64,000 nucleotides of DNA from Limnohabitans sp. (GTDB taxonomy: Bacteria; Pseudomonadota; Gammaproteobacteria; Burkholderiales; Burkholderiaceae_C): positions 1 through 64,000 of the forward strand of contig NZ_JAOASQ010000046.1 in assembly GCF_030158565.1 (NCBI RefSeq), read 5' to 3'. Below are positions 8,801 to 17,631 of this stretch, one piece after another. The translations under genes and the position numbers were made by a program. Every line of letters starts with the position of its first letter. The stretch's first letter is position 1. The notes beneath the pieces were generated by a model. That model saw nothing but the letters and a program-made list of their open reading frames with translations. It did no database searches and was not told the DNA's origin.

Positions 8801-9893
8801 GGGTGTAGGTCAACTTCAGGTTGCCACCAGGCCAATGCAAACCTTCGGCGCTGACAAAAGACAAGTTCTGCAAAGCGAGTGAAAATTTCTGTGGGAGCCG
8901 CTGCACAGAGACGCGCCCTGAGACGTGTTCAAAAGCCAAGGGCGCGCGTTGTGGGTCCAGTCGGATGTTCAGATCGGTCAGGTCGCTGTCGGCCGCGCCT
9001 CCGGTCCATTGCCCTTTTTCAAAATCGCTCCAAAGTCGCAAGGCGCCTTGGCCGGACTGGATGTCTGCGCCCAGATGCACTTGCTTGCGCAGTTGTGCCA
9101 CGTCGACTTTGGGGAAATAGGCGTAGGCCTGCCCTGACCAGTCTGAGAACTGCGCCGCGTGTGTGGACAGCAAGCCGCGCTTGAAGCGCCCCACCGTCAC
9201 GAAACGTGCGCCCCATTCTTCGGGGGGGGTTGCGTCCAGCCGCATGTCGTGAAAACGGGTCGAATTGCGCAGGACCAGATCGACCTCACGCAACGCCAGC
9301 GTTTCGGTGGCCGCCGCCGGTTTGTCCGATGGCCGTGTCTTGCCCTTGGGGGGCAGTTGTGCACGCTCGTTGGTCCAGCGGACGGTGCCAGCACGCACGA
9401 GCACTTCGTTTTGAGAGAACAGCCAATCGGCTGCGGCGCTGTTGCCTTGCGGGTTGGGGGGTAAATCCAGACCCGCGATCAACCAATGGCCGTCAGCGGT
9501 CCACCGGATGTCCAGCTCGGGCGCGTCCAGCACCAGCTGTTCAAGGCGAAGGCGCAAGACCGACCGAACGCTGATGGCCAGCACCACGCGCGGCAAGATC
9601 AGCCCGGGGCGACCTTGGGCGTCGAGCAATTCAATTTGGCGCAGCTCAAAAGAGGGTGCCCAACCTGTCGATTGCGCAGACACGGCGCCAATGCGCACCG
9701 GCACCCCCATGGTTTGCTGGGCCAAGCGCTCCAGTGCGGGGCGGTAATCGGCGATTCGCGGCACAATCCATAAATGCAGGACGCCCCAAGCCAGCCCCAG
9801 CAACAAACCCAGCACCAGCAGCACCCAGCTCAGGGCGTGGATGCCGTGGTTCAGCCACCGAGTCAGGCGGGGAAAATGGGGGATGGACAGCAC
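5817..9893 (-). CDS. YhdP family AsmA-like lipid transport protein
   Basis: A 1358-residue protein with one N-terminal membrane anchor (about 17-45) and a very long periplasmic body of the DUF3971/AsmA2 type. In enterobacteria YhdP, with TamB and YdbH, bridges the envelope and moves phospholipids to the outer membrane. The length is in the normal range for the family (about 1250-1400). The start codon is GTG at 9893; glnE starts only 31 bp away on the other strand, so a compact divergent promoter is likely. The gene overlaps possible longer starts of the downstream histidine kinase. Confidence 0.9.
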   Translation of the reverse strand: MLSIPHFPRLTRWLNHGIHALSWVLLVLGLLLGLAWGVLHLWIVPRIADYRPALERLAQQTMGVPVRIGAVSAQSTGWAPSFELRQIELLDAQGRPGLILPRVVLAISVRSVLRLRLEQLVLDAPELDIRWTADGHWLIAGLDLPPNPQGNSAAADWLFSQNEVLVRAGTVRWTNERAQLPPKGKTRPSDKPAAATETLALREVDLVLRNSTRFHDMRLDATPPEEWGARFVTVGRFKRGLLSTHAAQFSDWSGQAYAYFPKVDVAQLRKQVHLGADIQSGQGALRLWSDFEKGQWTGGAADSDLTDLNIRLDPQRAPLAFEHVSGRVSVQRLPQKFSLALQNLSFVSAEGLHWPGGNLKLTYTHEQLQARKPAQGRIQGDHLDLQALRDLSLRLPLPDALHQQLQTADVMGQVDALQLAWVGDWENPQSYEAQANVRNLNLPARAPSATQEHSPSWPGVQGAQVQVKMTQAGGQMQLDMGAGAALMLPGILEEPVVPINSLHAQARWQHKDGLWDVPQWSVQLNNADLNGQWQGQWHGRAKGLGMIELQGQVSQANAARVHRYLPMSLPASVRQYVRDAVIKGSYSGVQVNIKGDLDRLPFANPKEGEFRFAGRLNGVELDYVPASLMPSNSLPWPRLHELSGQLVFDRLGMKLSDASARAGEAKTGMPLSRIQAQIANMAEQATLEVSAEQKGPAAQVLGLIQKSALDKLLGSALHDMQATGAVQTRLKLSIPLLATHNTKVQGALALNSNDLRASTVLPVFEKAQGTIQFSESGFSLNAVQARFLGGPIRIEGGLRPTSNSSEPTLQLRAQGEISAEGLRQAREFQPLDDLAKHLSGSTPYTANLGWRQGQPELFIQSQLEGLGLKLPAPLNKSAASTMPLSIRSRVQNTGSHLQDRLQIDLGRVASVQYVRDLSGQTPRVLRGSMSLGKANGALPPMPEAGVAATITIDQFSVGEWQALWPASQNAEASGKDNSAMQSYLPTRIGLQANTITAEGRTLHEVVAGGSRDGLTWRANVDARELSGHLEFRQSTGGQPGHLYARLARLNLPPSSAADVESLLDAPPTQLPALDIVIEQLELRGLKLGRIEIEALNSALAIPRGKPAGEWRLNKFNIILPEATLRSTGRWLTASEGSNLRKTEMNFRLTVNDAGDLLTRLGTPGALRDGSGDLEGHISWNGSPLTLHHPSMSGQFDVKMGRGQFLKADAGAAKLLGVLSLQALPRRFLLDFRDVFYEGFAFDSVTGHVSIDHGIATTRNLQIKGINAVVQLDGWADLSKETQQLRVVILPEVDTGTASLVAGIAVNPLVGLTTFLAQLYLQSPLSRASTQEFLIDGNWAAPRVKRVSRDADKTDATTK

Positions 9894-9924
9894 AAACGTT
9901 TGAATCAGAAAGTTGGCAGGAATT

Positions 9925-12666
9925 ATGACCCGCAGTGTGCCTTTGGATGTCGTTCAGCCCACGAATGAGCAGGTTTCGGCAAATTTGGCTGCGTATTCAC
10001 GTTTTGTGCAGCGTTTGCAGCGCCGTTATGCCGACTGGCTGCCCCTCTTGCCGCCAGGCGAGCCGACCCGAAACAGCCTGAGCGAGGCCTTTGAGGCCCT
10101 TCAGGGCAAAGGGCTGGACACGGGCTCAGCCTTGCGGGTGTTGCGCCAATTGACCATGGAGCGCCTGGTTCAGCTCGACTGCACCCAGCAGGCGCCGCTG
10201 CAGGCCATCACCCACGGCATGACCTGGCTGGCCGAAGTCACGCTCGACATCGCTTGCCGGCAGGCGCTGGCCGATCTGGACAACATCCATGGCGCGCCCA
10301 TGACAGCCAACGGCCAGCGTGCCGAGCTGTGGATCGTGGGCATGGGCAAGCTCGGTGCGCGCGAGCTCAATGTCTCCAGCGACATTGACCTGATTTATGT
10401 GTACGACGAAGACGGCGAGACGGCGGGCAATGCCGAGGGCCGCAACAAAATTTCAACGCAGGAATATTTCAGCCGTGCCGTCAAACGCATGTATGCGCTG
10501 ATTGGCGACACCACCGAACATGGCTTTGTGTTCCGGGTGGACCTGGCGCTGCGCCCCAACGGCAACTCAGGCCCCAGCGTCGTGTCTTTGGGTGCACTGG
10601 AAGAATATTTGCTGGTGCAAGGCCGCGAGTGGGAGCGCTTTGCCTGGATGAAAAGCCGTGTGGTGGCGCCCCGCAGTGCGGTGGTCAGCGGCTCTGCCCA
10701 AAATTTGCGCAGCGTGGTGCTGCCTTTTGTGTTTCGCCGGTATCTGGACTACAACGTGTTCGAGTCGCTGCGCACGCTGCACCAGCAAATCCGCGACCAC
10801 GCGGCCAAGCGCAGCGCGGGCCACCCCGAGCGCGCCAACGATGTGAAGCTCTCGCGTGGCGGCATCCGCGAGATCGAGTTCACCGTGCAACTCTTGCAGG
10901 TGGTGCGCGGCGGGCAGTTTCCGGAGCTGCGCACGCGCCCCACGCTGGACGCCTTGCAACGTGTGGCCAAAGCGGGCCTCATGCCGCAGGCCACGGCCGA
11001 CGCGCTGAGCGCGGCCTATGTGTTTTTGCGTCAGGTGGAGCACCGCATCCAGTACCTGGACGACCATCAAACCCATGTCTTGCCCACACGCGACGATGAC
11101 CTGGCCTGGATCGCCCAGACCATGGGGCATGCGGACACCTGCAGCTTTTTGACCGCCCTGGATGCGCACCGCGAAGTGGTGGCGCAGGAGTTCGACATCC
11201 TGTTGGGCGGTGACCGTGAGTGCAAAGGTTGCAACGGCAAAAACGGCCAGCGCAGCCCTGCCGAGTTGGATGGCATCGCGGGCGTGTTCAGTGGCCGCAT
11301 TGGTGAGCGCCTGGCCCAATGGCCGGGCAATCCGCGCGTGCAAGCTTTGCGTGACGATGCCCGCGGACGCCTCATGCGCTTGCTGCAACGCACGGCCCAG
11401 TGGCTGCAAGAAGGCCGTGTCAGCGAAGAAGCCGTGCTCCGCATGGTTGACTGGATCGAGCCCTTGCTGCGCCGCGAAAGTTATTTGGCGCTCATGCTGG
11501 AGCGCCCTTCGGTGCACGAACGTCTGCTGCGCCTGCTGGGTGCGGCCAAATGGCCTGCCCGCTACTTGCTGCAACACCCCGGCGTGATCGACGAGCTGGC
11601 GGGTGGGAACCTGTTTGACAGCCGCTTTGATGCGGCAGAGTTTGAAGCCGAACTGCAGTCGCGTCTTGTGGCCCTGCAGCGTACAGGCGAAGACGACGAA
11701 GAAAGCCTGCTCAACCTGCTGCGCCGCGCCCACCATGCCGAGCAGTTCCGCACCCTGGCGCGCGATGTGGAAGGCGTGCTCACCGTGGAACAAGTGGCCG
11801 ACGACCTGAGCGCCCTGGCCGATGCGGTGCTGCGCGTGACGGCGCGTTGGTGCTGGAGTCGCCTCAAGCAAAAACACCGTGACGAACCCGCCATCGCCAT
11901 CATCGCGTATGGCAAGTTGGGGGGCAAAGAGCTGGGTTATGGCAGCGACCTGGACATCGTGTTTGTGTACGACGACGAAGACGAACGCGCCCAGGAAATC
12001 TATGCCGCCTTTGTGCGCAAGCTGATCAACTGGATGACCGTCAAAACCGGTGATGGCGATCTGTACGAAATCGACACCGCCTTGCGCCCCAACGGCAACG
12101 CAGGCCTTTTGGTCACGCGCTTTGAGGCCTATGCCGACTACCAGGCCCAGCGCGGCAGCAATGCCGCCTGGACTTGGGAGCACCAGGCCATGACGCGGGC
12201 CCGTTTCGTCATGGGCCTGCCCTCTTTGGCGCCGCGCTTTGACGCGGTGCGCCACGCCGTCATCAGCGCCCCGCGCGATGCGGCCAGCCTCAAGGCCGAA
12301 ATCGTGGCCATGCGCGAACGCGTGCGCCAAGGTCATCCGGTCAAGGCGGACCGTTTTGATGTCAAGCACAGCCCCGGCGGCATGGTCGACGCCGAGTTTG
12401 CCGTGCAATACCTGGTGCTGCTGCACACCGCCCAACACCCTGAGCTGGCCGACAACGTGGGCAACATCGCTTTGCTGCAACGCGCAGAAAAAGTCGGCTT
12501 GTTGCCTGCGGGTGTGGGTGAAGCGTCGGCCAATGCTTACCGCGAGATGCGCCGAGTGCAGCACCGGGCGCGCTTGAATGAAGAGCCCACCGATGTGGTG
12601 CCCGCCACACTGGCCGCGCAGCGCGATGCGGTGTTGGCCTTGTGGTCAGTGGCCATGATTGAATAA
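9925..12666 (+). CDS. glnE: glutamine synthetase adenylyltransferase/adenylyl-removing enzyme
   Basis: A 913-residue bifunctional enzyme that adenylylates and deadenylylates glutamine synthetase in answer to PII protein. Both nucleotidyltransferase domains are present: the N-terminal removase has MGKLGARELNVSSDIDL (about residue 140) and the C-terminal transferase has YGKLGGKELGYGSDLDI (about residue 665). Each is followed by a GlnD-PII-uridylyltransferase-like helical domain. An ATG at 9925 preceded by AGGAA is preferred over a TTG at 9913. It is divergent from yhdP and ends before an AT-rich stretch. The order (two DNA polymerase beta-like domains separated by a helical linker) and length match the family. 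Confidence 0.96.
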   Translation: MTRSVPLDVVQPTNEQVSANLAAYSRFVQRLQRRYADWLPLLPPGEPTRNSLSEAFEALQGKGLDTGSALRVLRQLTMERLVQLDCTQQAPLQAITHGMTWLAEVTLDIACRQALADLDNIHGAPMTANGQRAELWIVGMGKLGARELNVSSDIDLIYVYDEDGETAGNAEGRNKISTQEYFSRAVKRMYALIGDTTEHGFVFRVDLALRPNGNSGPSVVSLGALEEYLLVQGREWERFAWMKSRVVAPRSAVVSGSAQNLRSVVLPFVFRRYLDYNVFESLRTLHQQIRDHAAKRSAGHPERANDVKLSRGGIREIEFTVQLLQVVRGGQFPELRTRPTLDALQRVAKAGLMPQATADALSAAYVFLRQVEHRIQYLDDHQTHVLPTRDDDLAWIAQTMGHADTCSFLTALDAHREVVAQEFDILLGGDRECKGCNGKNGQRSPAELDGIAGVFSGRIGERLAQWPGNPRVQALRDDARGRLMRLLQRTAQWLQEGRVSEEAVLRMVDWIEPLLRRESYLALMLERPSVHERLLRLLGAAKWPARYLLQHPGVIDELAGGNLFDSRFDAAEFEAELQSRLVALQRTGEDDEESLLNLLRRAHHAEQFRTLARDVEGVLTVEQVADDLSALADAVLRVTARWCWSRLKQKHRDEPAIAIIAYGKLGGKELGYGSDLDIVFVYDDEDERAQEIYAAFVRKLINWMTVKTGDGDLYEIDTALRPNGNAGLLVTRFEAYADYQAQRGSNAAWTWEHQAMTRARFVMGLPSLAPRFDAVRHAVISAPRDAASLKAEIVAMRERVRQGHPVKADRFDVKHSPGGMVDAEFAVQYLVLLHTAQHPELADNVGNIALLQRAEKVGLLPAGVGEASANAYREMRRVQHRARLNEEPTDVVPATLAAQRDAVLALWSVAMIE

Positions 12667-12777
12667 CCGGCTCAAATTTCTAATTGACGATAAAAGCACT
12701 TTATAGTTATTTTTTAAAGTAAATTTTTAAATTTAAAGTATCCTTTCTGAAGGTTTGCAGGCATTCAGGAGGGCATC
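12667..12777 (+). promoter_or_regulatory. AT-rich leader of the TonB receptor remnant
   Basis: This 111-bp gap is strikingly AT-rich compared with the flanking genes. It contains TTGACG at 12684 and TATAGT at 12702, but their spacing is too short for a standard promoter, so no exact promoter is called. A strong AGGAGGG (12767-12773) sits 4 bases before the GTG start of the receptor gene. Confidence 0.4.
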
Positions 12778-14069
12778 GTGCAAAAAATCGGTTCAAACAC
12801 GTTCCAAAAACGGTCGTGGATGGGGGCTTTGGTGCCCTTGCTCTTCGTCTCGCCTGCCATGGCGCAAAACGCGGAAGCATCCGTCAAAGCCTTACCTGAT
12901 GTGCAGGTCAAGGACGCGCCGCTTGAATACCGGCAGTTTGAAAAGGTGGAGATCACGGGGTCGTCCATCGTGCGCAAGGAGCAAACACAAGCTTTGCCTG
13001 TACTGTCAGTCACACAGGAAGACATTAAACGAAGTGGTAGGCAAAGTGTTACGGATGTCATACAAAGTCTGCCGTCTATGAGCAATTTTGTAGAGTCAGC
13101 GCAGTTCAATACGGCTGTGGGTGGGTACTCATCAGGAGCAATTCATGGCTTGACCAATGGCACCTTGATTCTTATCAACGGACGTCGCCTACGAGCAATT
13201 ACACGAACCCGTGCACAGCGGAACTGGTGGCACTTGCAGCGAGTTTGAAAAATCAGCAAGGACAAGTGGGACGTTGTAGCAAAACAGCATTTGACTTTTA
13301 TGGCAACGGTAACCCCGACTTGCAAGCTGAAAAATCTCAACAAGGATCGCTGGGAATTGCATTCATGCCGCATACCAATTTGCGTGTAAGCATGGACTAT
13401 TGGCGGGTGAAAATTCATGACGCCATTGAAACGGTGTCAGATGCTGCAGTTTTGCAGAATCCCAATGCCCATCAGGGCAATTTCATTCTTAACAGCAGCA
13501 ACAACTTGGCGATGTACTTGCCATTGACGAATATTGGAGAAATAGTGAAGTCAGGTATTGATCTGGAGGCGCAATGGCGGACCCCTTCAGATTGGGGACG
13601 GCTTGGTTTCCATGCTCAAGGGACGTATATGCTCAACTCCAAACACAGCCAGGCGACTACATCTGCTTATAGTAGTGATTTGGGGCGTTTCAATGTTGAT
13701 ACAGGTACAGTCATTCCACGATTTAAAAGCCGAATGACAGCAAGCATTACGCAGTCCGAGTGGACGGGGAGTCTGAGTGTTAACTATGTTGCCAGCTATA
13801 CCGATGCGGATATCAACGCGACTAATTTAGAAACTTTGAAAATTGAAACCGTATCAGGTAGAAAAGTACCTTCATTCACTACATGGGATGCCACAGCTCA
13901 TTATGCGATGACTAGGCAGATGGATTTTCGAATTGCTGTGCTAAATATTATGAATCAAGAGGCGCCCTTATCGTTCGCTCAAACGAGTAAACAAATCTTT
14001 GGGGCAAATACCGTCAATAGCAATTTGTGGGGGCGGACCATTCAGATTGGTATGACGGTTCGTTTCTGA
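12778..14069 (+). pseudogene. TonB-dependent receptor, internally deleted
   Basis: The 5' part (12778 to about 13190) encodes a signal peptide ending in PAMAQ and the start of a plug domain (ITGSSIVR, SVTDVIQSLPSMSNF, LILINGRRL). About 13190-13200 the reading frame changes to one that reads YTNPCTAEL and continues with GNPDLQAEKS and a complete beta-barrel C-terminus ending in the outer-membrane signature phenylalanine (MTVRF). Intact receptors with these two ends are usually 800-1000 residues; only about 430 codons remain, so the rest of the plug and most of the barrel are missing and the junction is out of frame. The gene is less GC-rich than its neighbours. A phase-variable or misassembled locus is an alternative. 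Confidence 0.85.
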
Positions 14070-14140
14070 GGATCATTTAAACAACAAGGGCGGCGGGGCA
14101 AGGTGCGCTGCATTTTTAACTGACAATGCGGTAAGTTAAC

Positions 14141-14926
14141 TTGATTCTGAAGGTTCAACTTTTGCGCCAACACAATCACCCACCAGAACCCCTCCTGCTC
14201 GTTCCCGGCCTCATGTGCGATGAGGCGGTTTGGGCGCCACTGATCCCCTTGATCGCGCATGCCGCGCCGTGCAGCGTGGTCGACCACGGCGCGGCCAGCA
14301 GCTTGCCGCAGATGGCCGAGCAGTTGCTGCGCCAAGCGCCTGCGCGGTTTGCCTTGGCCGGGCATTCCATGGGGGCGCGGGTGGCTTTGGAGGTGTTTCG
14401 GCAAGCGCCAGACCGTGTCAGTCGTATCGCCCTGCTGGACACCGGTTACCTGCCTTTGGCTGCGGGTGAGGCGGGTCAGTCCGAAAAAGACAAGCGCCAG
14501 CAGTTGCTGCACATCGCCAAGACGCAGGGGGTGCGCAGCATGGCCAGCGCCTGGGTGCAGGGCATGGTGCATCCGCAGCGTTTGTCGGATGCCGTCCTGA
14601 TGGCGTCCATCGTGACCATGTTCGAGCGCAAGTCGCTTGAAATTTTTGAGGCCCAGATCCATGCCCTGCTCGCACGCCCCGATGCACGGTCTGTGTTGCA
14701 AAGTCTGCATGTGCCTACCTTGATCGCTTGTGGCGATCACGATGCGTGGGCGCCCTTGGCCCAGCACCAGGCGATGCAGGCATTGGTGCCGCATGCCCGG
14801 CTGGCCGTTTTTGCCGATGCGGGCCACATGGCCCCTATGGAGCAGGCCCAAGCGGTGGCAGACGCCTTGCTGCAGTGGTTGGCGGCTGAAGGCATTGGCC
14901 AGGCAAGGGGCAAAGAAGCCCATTAA
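14141..14926 (+). CDS. alpha/beta fold hydrolase
   Basis: A protein of up to 261 residues with the alpha/beta hydrolase fold. Visible motifs are LLLVPGLMCDEAVW (oxyanion loop), the nucleophile elbow AGHSMGARVAL, the acid in IACGDHDAWAP and the catalytic His in FADAGHMAPME. There is no signal peptide. The only starts near the N-terminus are TTG codons (14141 or about 14162), so the exact start is uncertain. It ends 34 bp before the glutathione peroxidase gene and may be read with the following cluster, although a palindrome in the gap suggests a separate promoter. The substrate is not predictable. Confidence 0.8.
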   Translation: MILKVQLLRQHNHPPEPLLLVPGLMCDEAVWAPLIPLIAHAAPCSVVDHGAASSLPQMAEQLLRQAPARFALAGHSMGARVALEVFRQAPDRVSRIALLDTGYLPLAAGEAGQSEKDKRQQLLHIAKTQGVRSMASAWVQGMVHPQRLSDAVLMASIVTMFERKSLEIFEAQIHALLARPDARSVLQSLHVPTLIACGDHDAWAPLAQHQAMQALVPHARLAVFADAGHMAPMEQAQAVADALLQWLAAEGIGQARGKEAH

Positions 14927-14928
14927 AC

Positions 14929-14942
14929 TGACCCGTCGGTCA
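14929..14942. promoter_or_regulatory. operator-like palindrome before lipid/stress cluster
   Basis: TGACCCGTCGGTCA is a perfect 5-bp inverted repeat (TGACC/GGTCA) with a 4-bp centre, placed between the hydrolase stop and the ATG of the peroxidase gene. Its layout resembles TetR-family operators. No regulator gene of that family lies nearby, so this is only a candidate. Confidence 0.3.
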
Positions 14943-14960
14943 ATGAGGCGGGAAGTTCAC

Positions 14961-15551
14961 ATGAAACACGTTTGGAATCAAAAAAGGCTGGCCATCGCTG
15001 CCGCCGGTCTGCTGGCATGGGCCGCGCAGGGCATGGCCGCTGGCCCTGCCGCCATGCCCACAGCCGGATGTCCGGCCTTGCTGAACCACACGGTGGAGCG
15101 TTTGCAGGATGAAAAGCCCCAGTCCTTGTGTCAATACAGCGGCAAGGTCTTGCTGGTGGTGAACACCGCCAGTTTTTGTGGTTTCACATCGCAGTACAAA
15201 GGGCTGGAGGCCTTGCATACCAAGTACAAAGACCAGGGCTTTGCGGTGCTGGGTTTTCCGTCCAACGATTTTTCGCAAGAGACCGGCAGCAACAAGCAAA
15301 TCGCCGATTTTTGCGAAAACACCTTTGGCGTGAAGTTCCCCATGTTCACCAAGACGCAGGTCACAGGCGATGGGGCTTCGCCGCTTTACAAACAATTGAT
15401 CGCCGAATCGGGCCAAAAGCCCCGCTGGAATTTCTACAAATACCTCATTGGCCGTGACGGCAAGCTGGTGGACAGCTATGGCAGCGTCATCGGACCTGAC
15501 AGCAAGTCGCTGGTCTCGGCGATTGAAAAATCCTTGAAAACTGCACCATGA
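14961..15551 (+). CDS. exported glutathione peroxidase family protein
   Basis: A 196-residue thiol peroxidase that would reduce hydrogen peroxide or lipid hydroperoxides. An N-terminal signal peptide (about 1-27, ending near GMAAG) implies a periplasmic location. The catalytic cysteine is in NTASFCGFTSQY and the conserved WNFYKYLI motif is present. The usual FPCNQF motif reads FPSNDF, so the common resolving cysteine and the Gln of the catalytic tetrad are absent; this variant occurs in a proteobacterial subgroup. The ATG at 14961 has GGGAAG upstream. Its stop overlaps the next ATG (ATGA), making it the first gene of a translationally coupled cluster. Confidence 0.9.
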   Translation: MKHVWNQKRLAIAAAGLLAWAAQGMAAGPAAMPTAGCPALLNHTVERLQDEKPQSLCQYSGKVLLVVNTASFCGFTSQYKGLEALHTKYKDQGFAVLGFPSNDFSQETGSNKQIADFCENTFGVKFPMFTKTQVTGDGASPLYKQLIAESGQKPRWNFYKYLIGRDGKLVDSYGSVIGPDSKSLVSAIEKSLKTAP

Positions 15552-16858
15552 ATTCTCCGCGCATGAAGTTGGCCATTGTGGGCTCGGGCATTTCTGGCTT
15601 GGCCGTGGCACACACGCTCCGAGGCGTGGCGGACATCACTTTGTTCGAAGCGGGCGATTATTTTGGCGGACACACGCACACGGTGGATGTGACGCTGCCA
15701 ACGGCCAAGGGCGTGGTCACTCACGGCGTGGACACAGGGTTTTTGGTCTTCAATGAGCGGACCTATCCGAACTTGATCCAGCTGTTTTCTGATCTGCAGG
15801 TCGAGACGGCGCCCTCAGACATGTCGTTTTCGGTGAAAGTGCCTGGCGCCAAAAATGGCCGAGCCCTGGAGTGGAGCGGCACCAACCTGAACACGGTCTT
15901 TGCGCAACGCAGCAATCTGGTGAGCCCCCGTTTTTGGCGCATGCTCAGCGATGTGATCCGCTTCAACGCGCTGTGCACGCGCATCGCACAAGAGCAAAGC
16001 GAGCAAGCCTTGCAGCAGCCGCTGAAAGACTTTCTGAGCACGCACAAGTTCAGTGAGCAGTTCCGTGATTGGTATTTCTTGCCGATGCTGGGCTGCATCT
16101 GGAGTTGCCCAACCGATCAGATGCTGCAGTTTCCCGTGGCCACCATGATCCGGTTTTGCCACAACCATGGGCTGATCCAGGTGATGAACCGGCCGCAATG
16201 GTTCAGCGTGGTGGGCGGTGCCCGGCAATACGTGGACAAGATTTTGGCCCATGTGCCCGACAAGCGCTTGAACACACCCGTGCGCATGGTTGAGCGCGAT
16301 GAGCAAGGGGTGCGCATCGTCACCGATGGGCACACCGAGCATTTTGACGAGGTGGTGATCGCCACGCACACCGACCAGGCCTTGACCATGCTGCGCGAAG
16401 CCACGCCCAACGAACAGCATGTGCTGGGCAGCATCCGTTACCAGGCCAACCGCGCGGTCTTGCACACCGATGCTTCGGTGTTGCCTGCCAGTCCCAAGAC
16501 CTGGGCCGCCTGGAATTACGAGCGAGCCCCCAGCGCCGAGCGCGAGTCGTCGCGCGTGTGTTTGCATTACCTGCTCAACCGTTTGCAGCGCATCCCGTTT
16601 GAGCAGCCGGTGGTGGTGTCGCTCAACCCGGTGCAAGGCATCGATCCGTCCACCATCGTGGGTGAGTACGACTACGCGCACCCTGTGTTTGATTTGCGGG
16701 CCATCAAGGCCCAGCAGTGCTTGCCCTTGATTCAGGGCTTGCAACACACTTGGTTTGCGGGGGCGTGGGCTGGTTATGGATTTCACGAGGACGGGCTCAA
16801 ATCGGGCCTGCAGGTGGGCCGCATGTTGCTCACCAAAATGAAAGCCGCTAACCCATGA
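15548..16858 (+). CDS. FAD-dependent oxidoreductase (amine-oxidase fold)
   Basis: A 436-residue flavoprotein. The N-terminal dinucleotide-binding motif VGSGISGLAVAHTL (about 9-22) is followed by FEAGDYFGGHTHT, as in flavin amine oxidases and phytoene-desaturase-like enzymes; a C-terminal FAD segment (WFAGAWAGYGFHEDGL) is near residue 405. In Rhodobacter and Vibrio related flavoproteins sit beside DUF1365 and Cfa-like genes under control of the singlet-oxygen sigma factor, and one is the UfaD-type fatty acid desaturase of furan fatty acid synthesis. Here it overlaps genes on both sides by 4 bp. A role in oxidation of membrane acyl chains is an inference from this context. Confidence 0.88.
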   Translation: MNSPRMKLAIVGSGISGLAVAHTLRGVADITLFEAGDYFGGHTHTVDVTLPTAKGVVTHGVDTGFLVFNERTYPNLIQLFSDLQVETAPSDMSFSVKVPGAKNGRALEWSGTNLNTVFAQRSNLVSPRFWRMLSDVIRFNALCTRIAQEQSEQALQQPLKDFLSTHKFSEQFRDWYFLPMLGCIWSCPTDQMLQFPVATMIRFCHNHGLIQVMNRPQWFSVVGGARQYVDKILAHVPDKRLNTPVRMVERDEQGVRIVTDGHTEHFDEVVIATHTDQALTMLREATPNEQHVLGSIRYQANRAVLHTDASVLPASPKTWAAWNYERAPSAERESSRVCLHYLLNRLQRIPFEQPVVVSLNPVQGIDPSTIVGEYDYAHPVFDLRAIKAQQCLPLIQGLQHTWFAGAWAGYGFHEDGLKSGLQVGRMLLTKMKAANP

Positions 16859-17631
16859 ATACGGCGGGTGCCTGCATGGGCTGGGGCCAGGTGCGGCACA
16901 CCCGCATGCGCCCTGCGCGCCACGCTTTTGTGTACCCCACCGCATTTTTGATGTTGCCCATGCGCCGTTTGCAGGCCCATGCCGCCACAGCCGATTTGGC
17001 CATCAACCGCCGGGCTTGGTTCGCCTTTCATGACGTGGACCATGGCGACGGACGCCCAGCCGATCAAGGCGGTGCCTTGGCCTGGATGGATGAGTTGCTG
17101 CGCCAGGAAGGCATCACCGATGCGCAAGGCGAAGTCTGGTTGCAGACATTTCCCCGTGTGCTGGGCCATGCCTTCAAGCCGGTGAGCTTTTGGTACGCGC
17201 ACCGCAGCGATGGCAGCTTGGCGGCCATCGTGGCCGAGGTCAACAACACCTTTGGCGAGCGGCACTGCTACCTCTTGCCCAAGCCCCAATACGGGCGCAC
17301 GCTCAGGGCAGACAAGGTCTTCCATGTCTCGCCTTTTTGCGACGTGCAGGGCGAATACCGTTTTCGCTTCATGCGCACCCAGCGCGATGGCCGCGAGCAA
17401 CTGGTGGCTCGTGTGGAGCACGCCGATGCCGATGGACCCTTGATCGACACCAGCTGGAGCGGCACCCTGGAGCCGGCCACTGCGGCGGCCTTGCGCCGTG
17501 TGATGTGGCGCTTTCCCCTGCTCACGCTGGGTGTGGTGGCCCGCATCCACTGGCACGCCTTGCTCTTGTGGCTCAAAAAGGTTCCTTTTTGGCGCAAGCC
17601 CGCGCCCCCTTCATTGTTTGTGACCCGATGA
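16855..17631 (+). CDS. DUF1365 domain-containing protein
   Basis: A 258-residue protein of the DUF1365 family, recognised by FLMLPMRRL, KPVSFWYAHR, VNNTFGERHCYLL and the KVFHVSPFCDVQGEYRF segment. The family has no settled biochemical activity but almost always occurs between a flavin oxidoreductase and a cyclopropane-synthase-like methyltransferase, exactly as here. ATGA overlaps connect it with both neighbours. There is no signal peptide; a hydrophobic stretch near residues 210-240 may associate with the membrane. Confidence 0.88.
   Translation: MNTAGACMGWGQVRHTRMRPARHAFVYPTAFLMLPMRRLQAHAATADLAINRRAWFAFHDVDHGDGRPADQGGALAWMDELLRQEGITDAQGEVWLQTFPRVLGHAFKPVSFWYAHRSDGSLAAIVAEVNNTFGERHCYLLPKPQYGRTLRADKVFHVSPFCDVQGEYRFRFMRTQRDGREQLVARVEHADADGPLIDTSWSGTLEPATAAALRRVMWRFPLLTLGVVARIHWHALLLWLKKVPFWRKPAPPSLFVTR

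Noticed and set aside
10567-12564. Long open frame (665 codons) on the strand opposite glnE
   Set aside because: Composition (many His, Gln, Ala, Val) is that of a mirror frame in GC-rich coding DNA; glnE is clearly the real gene.
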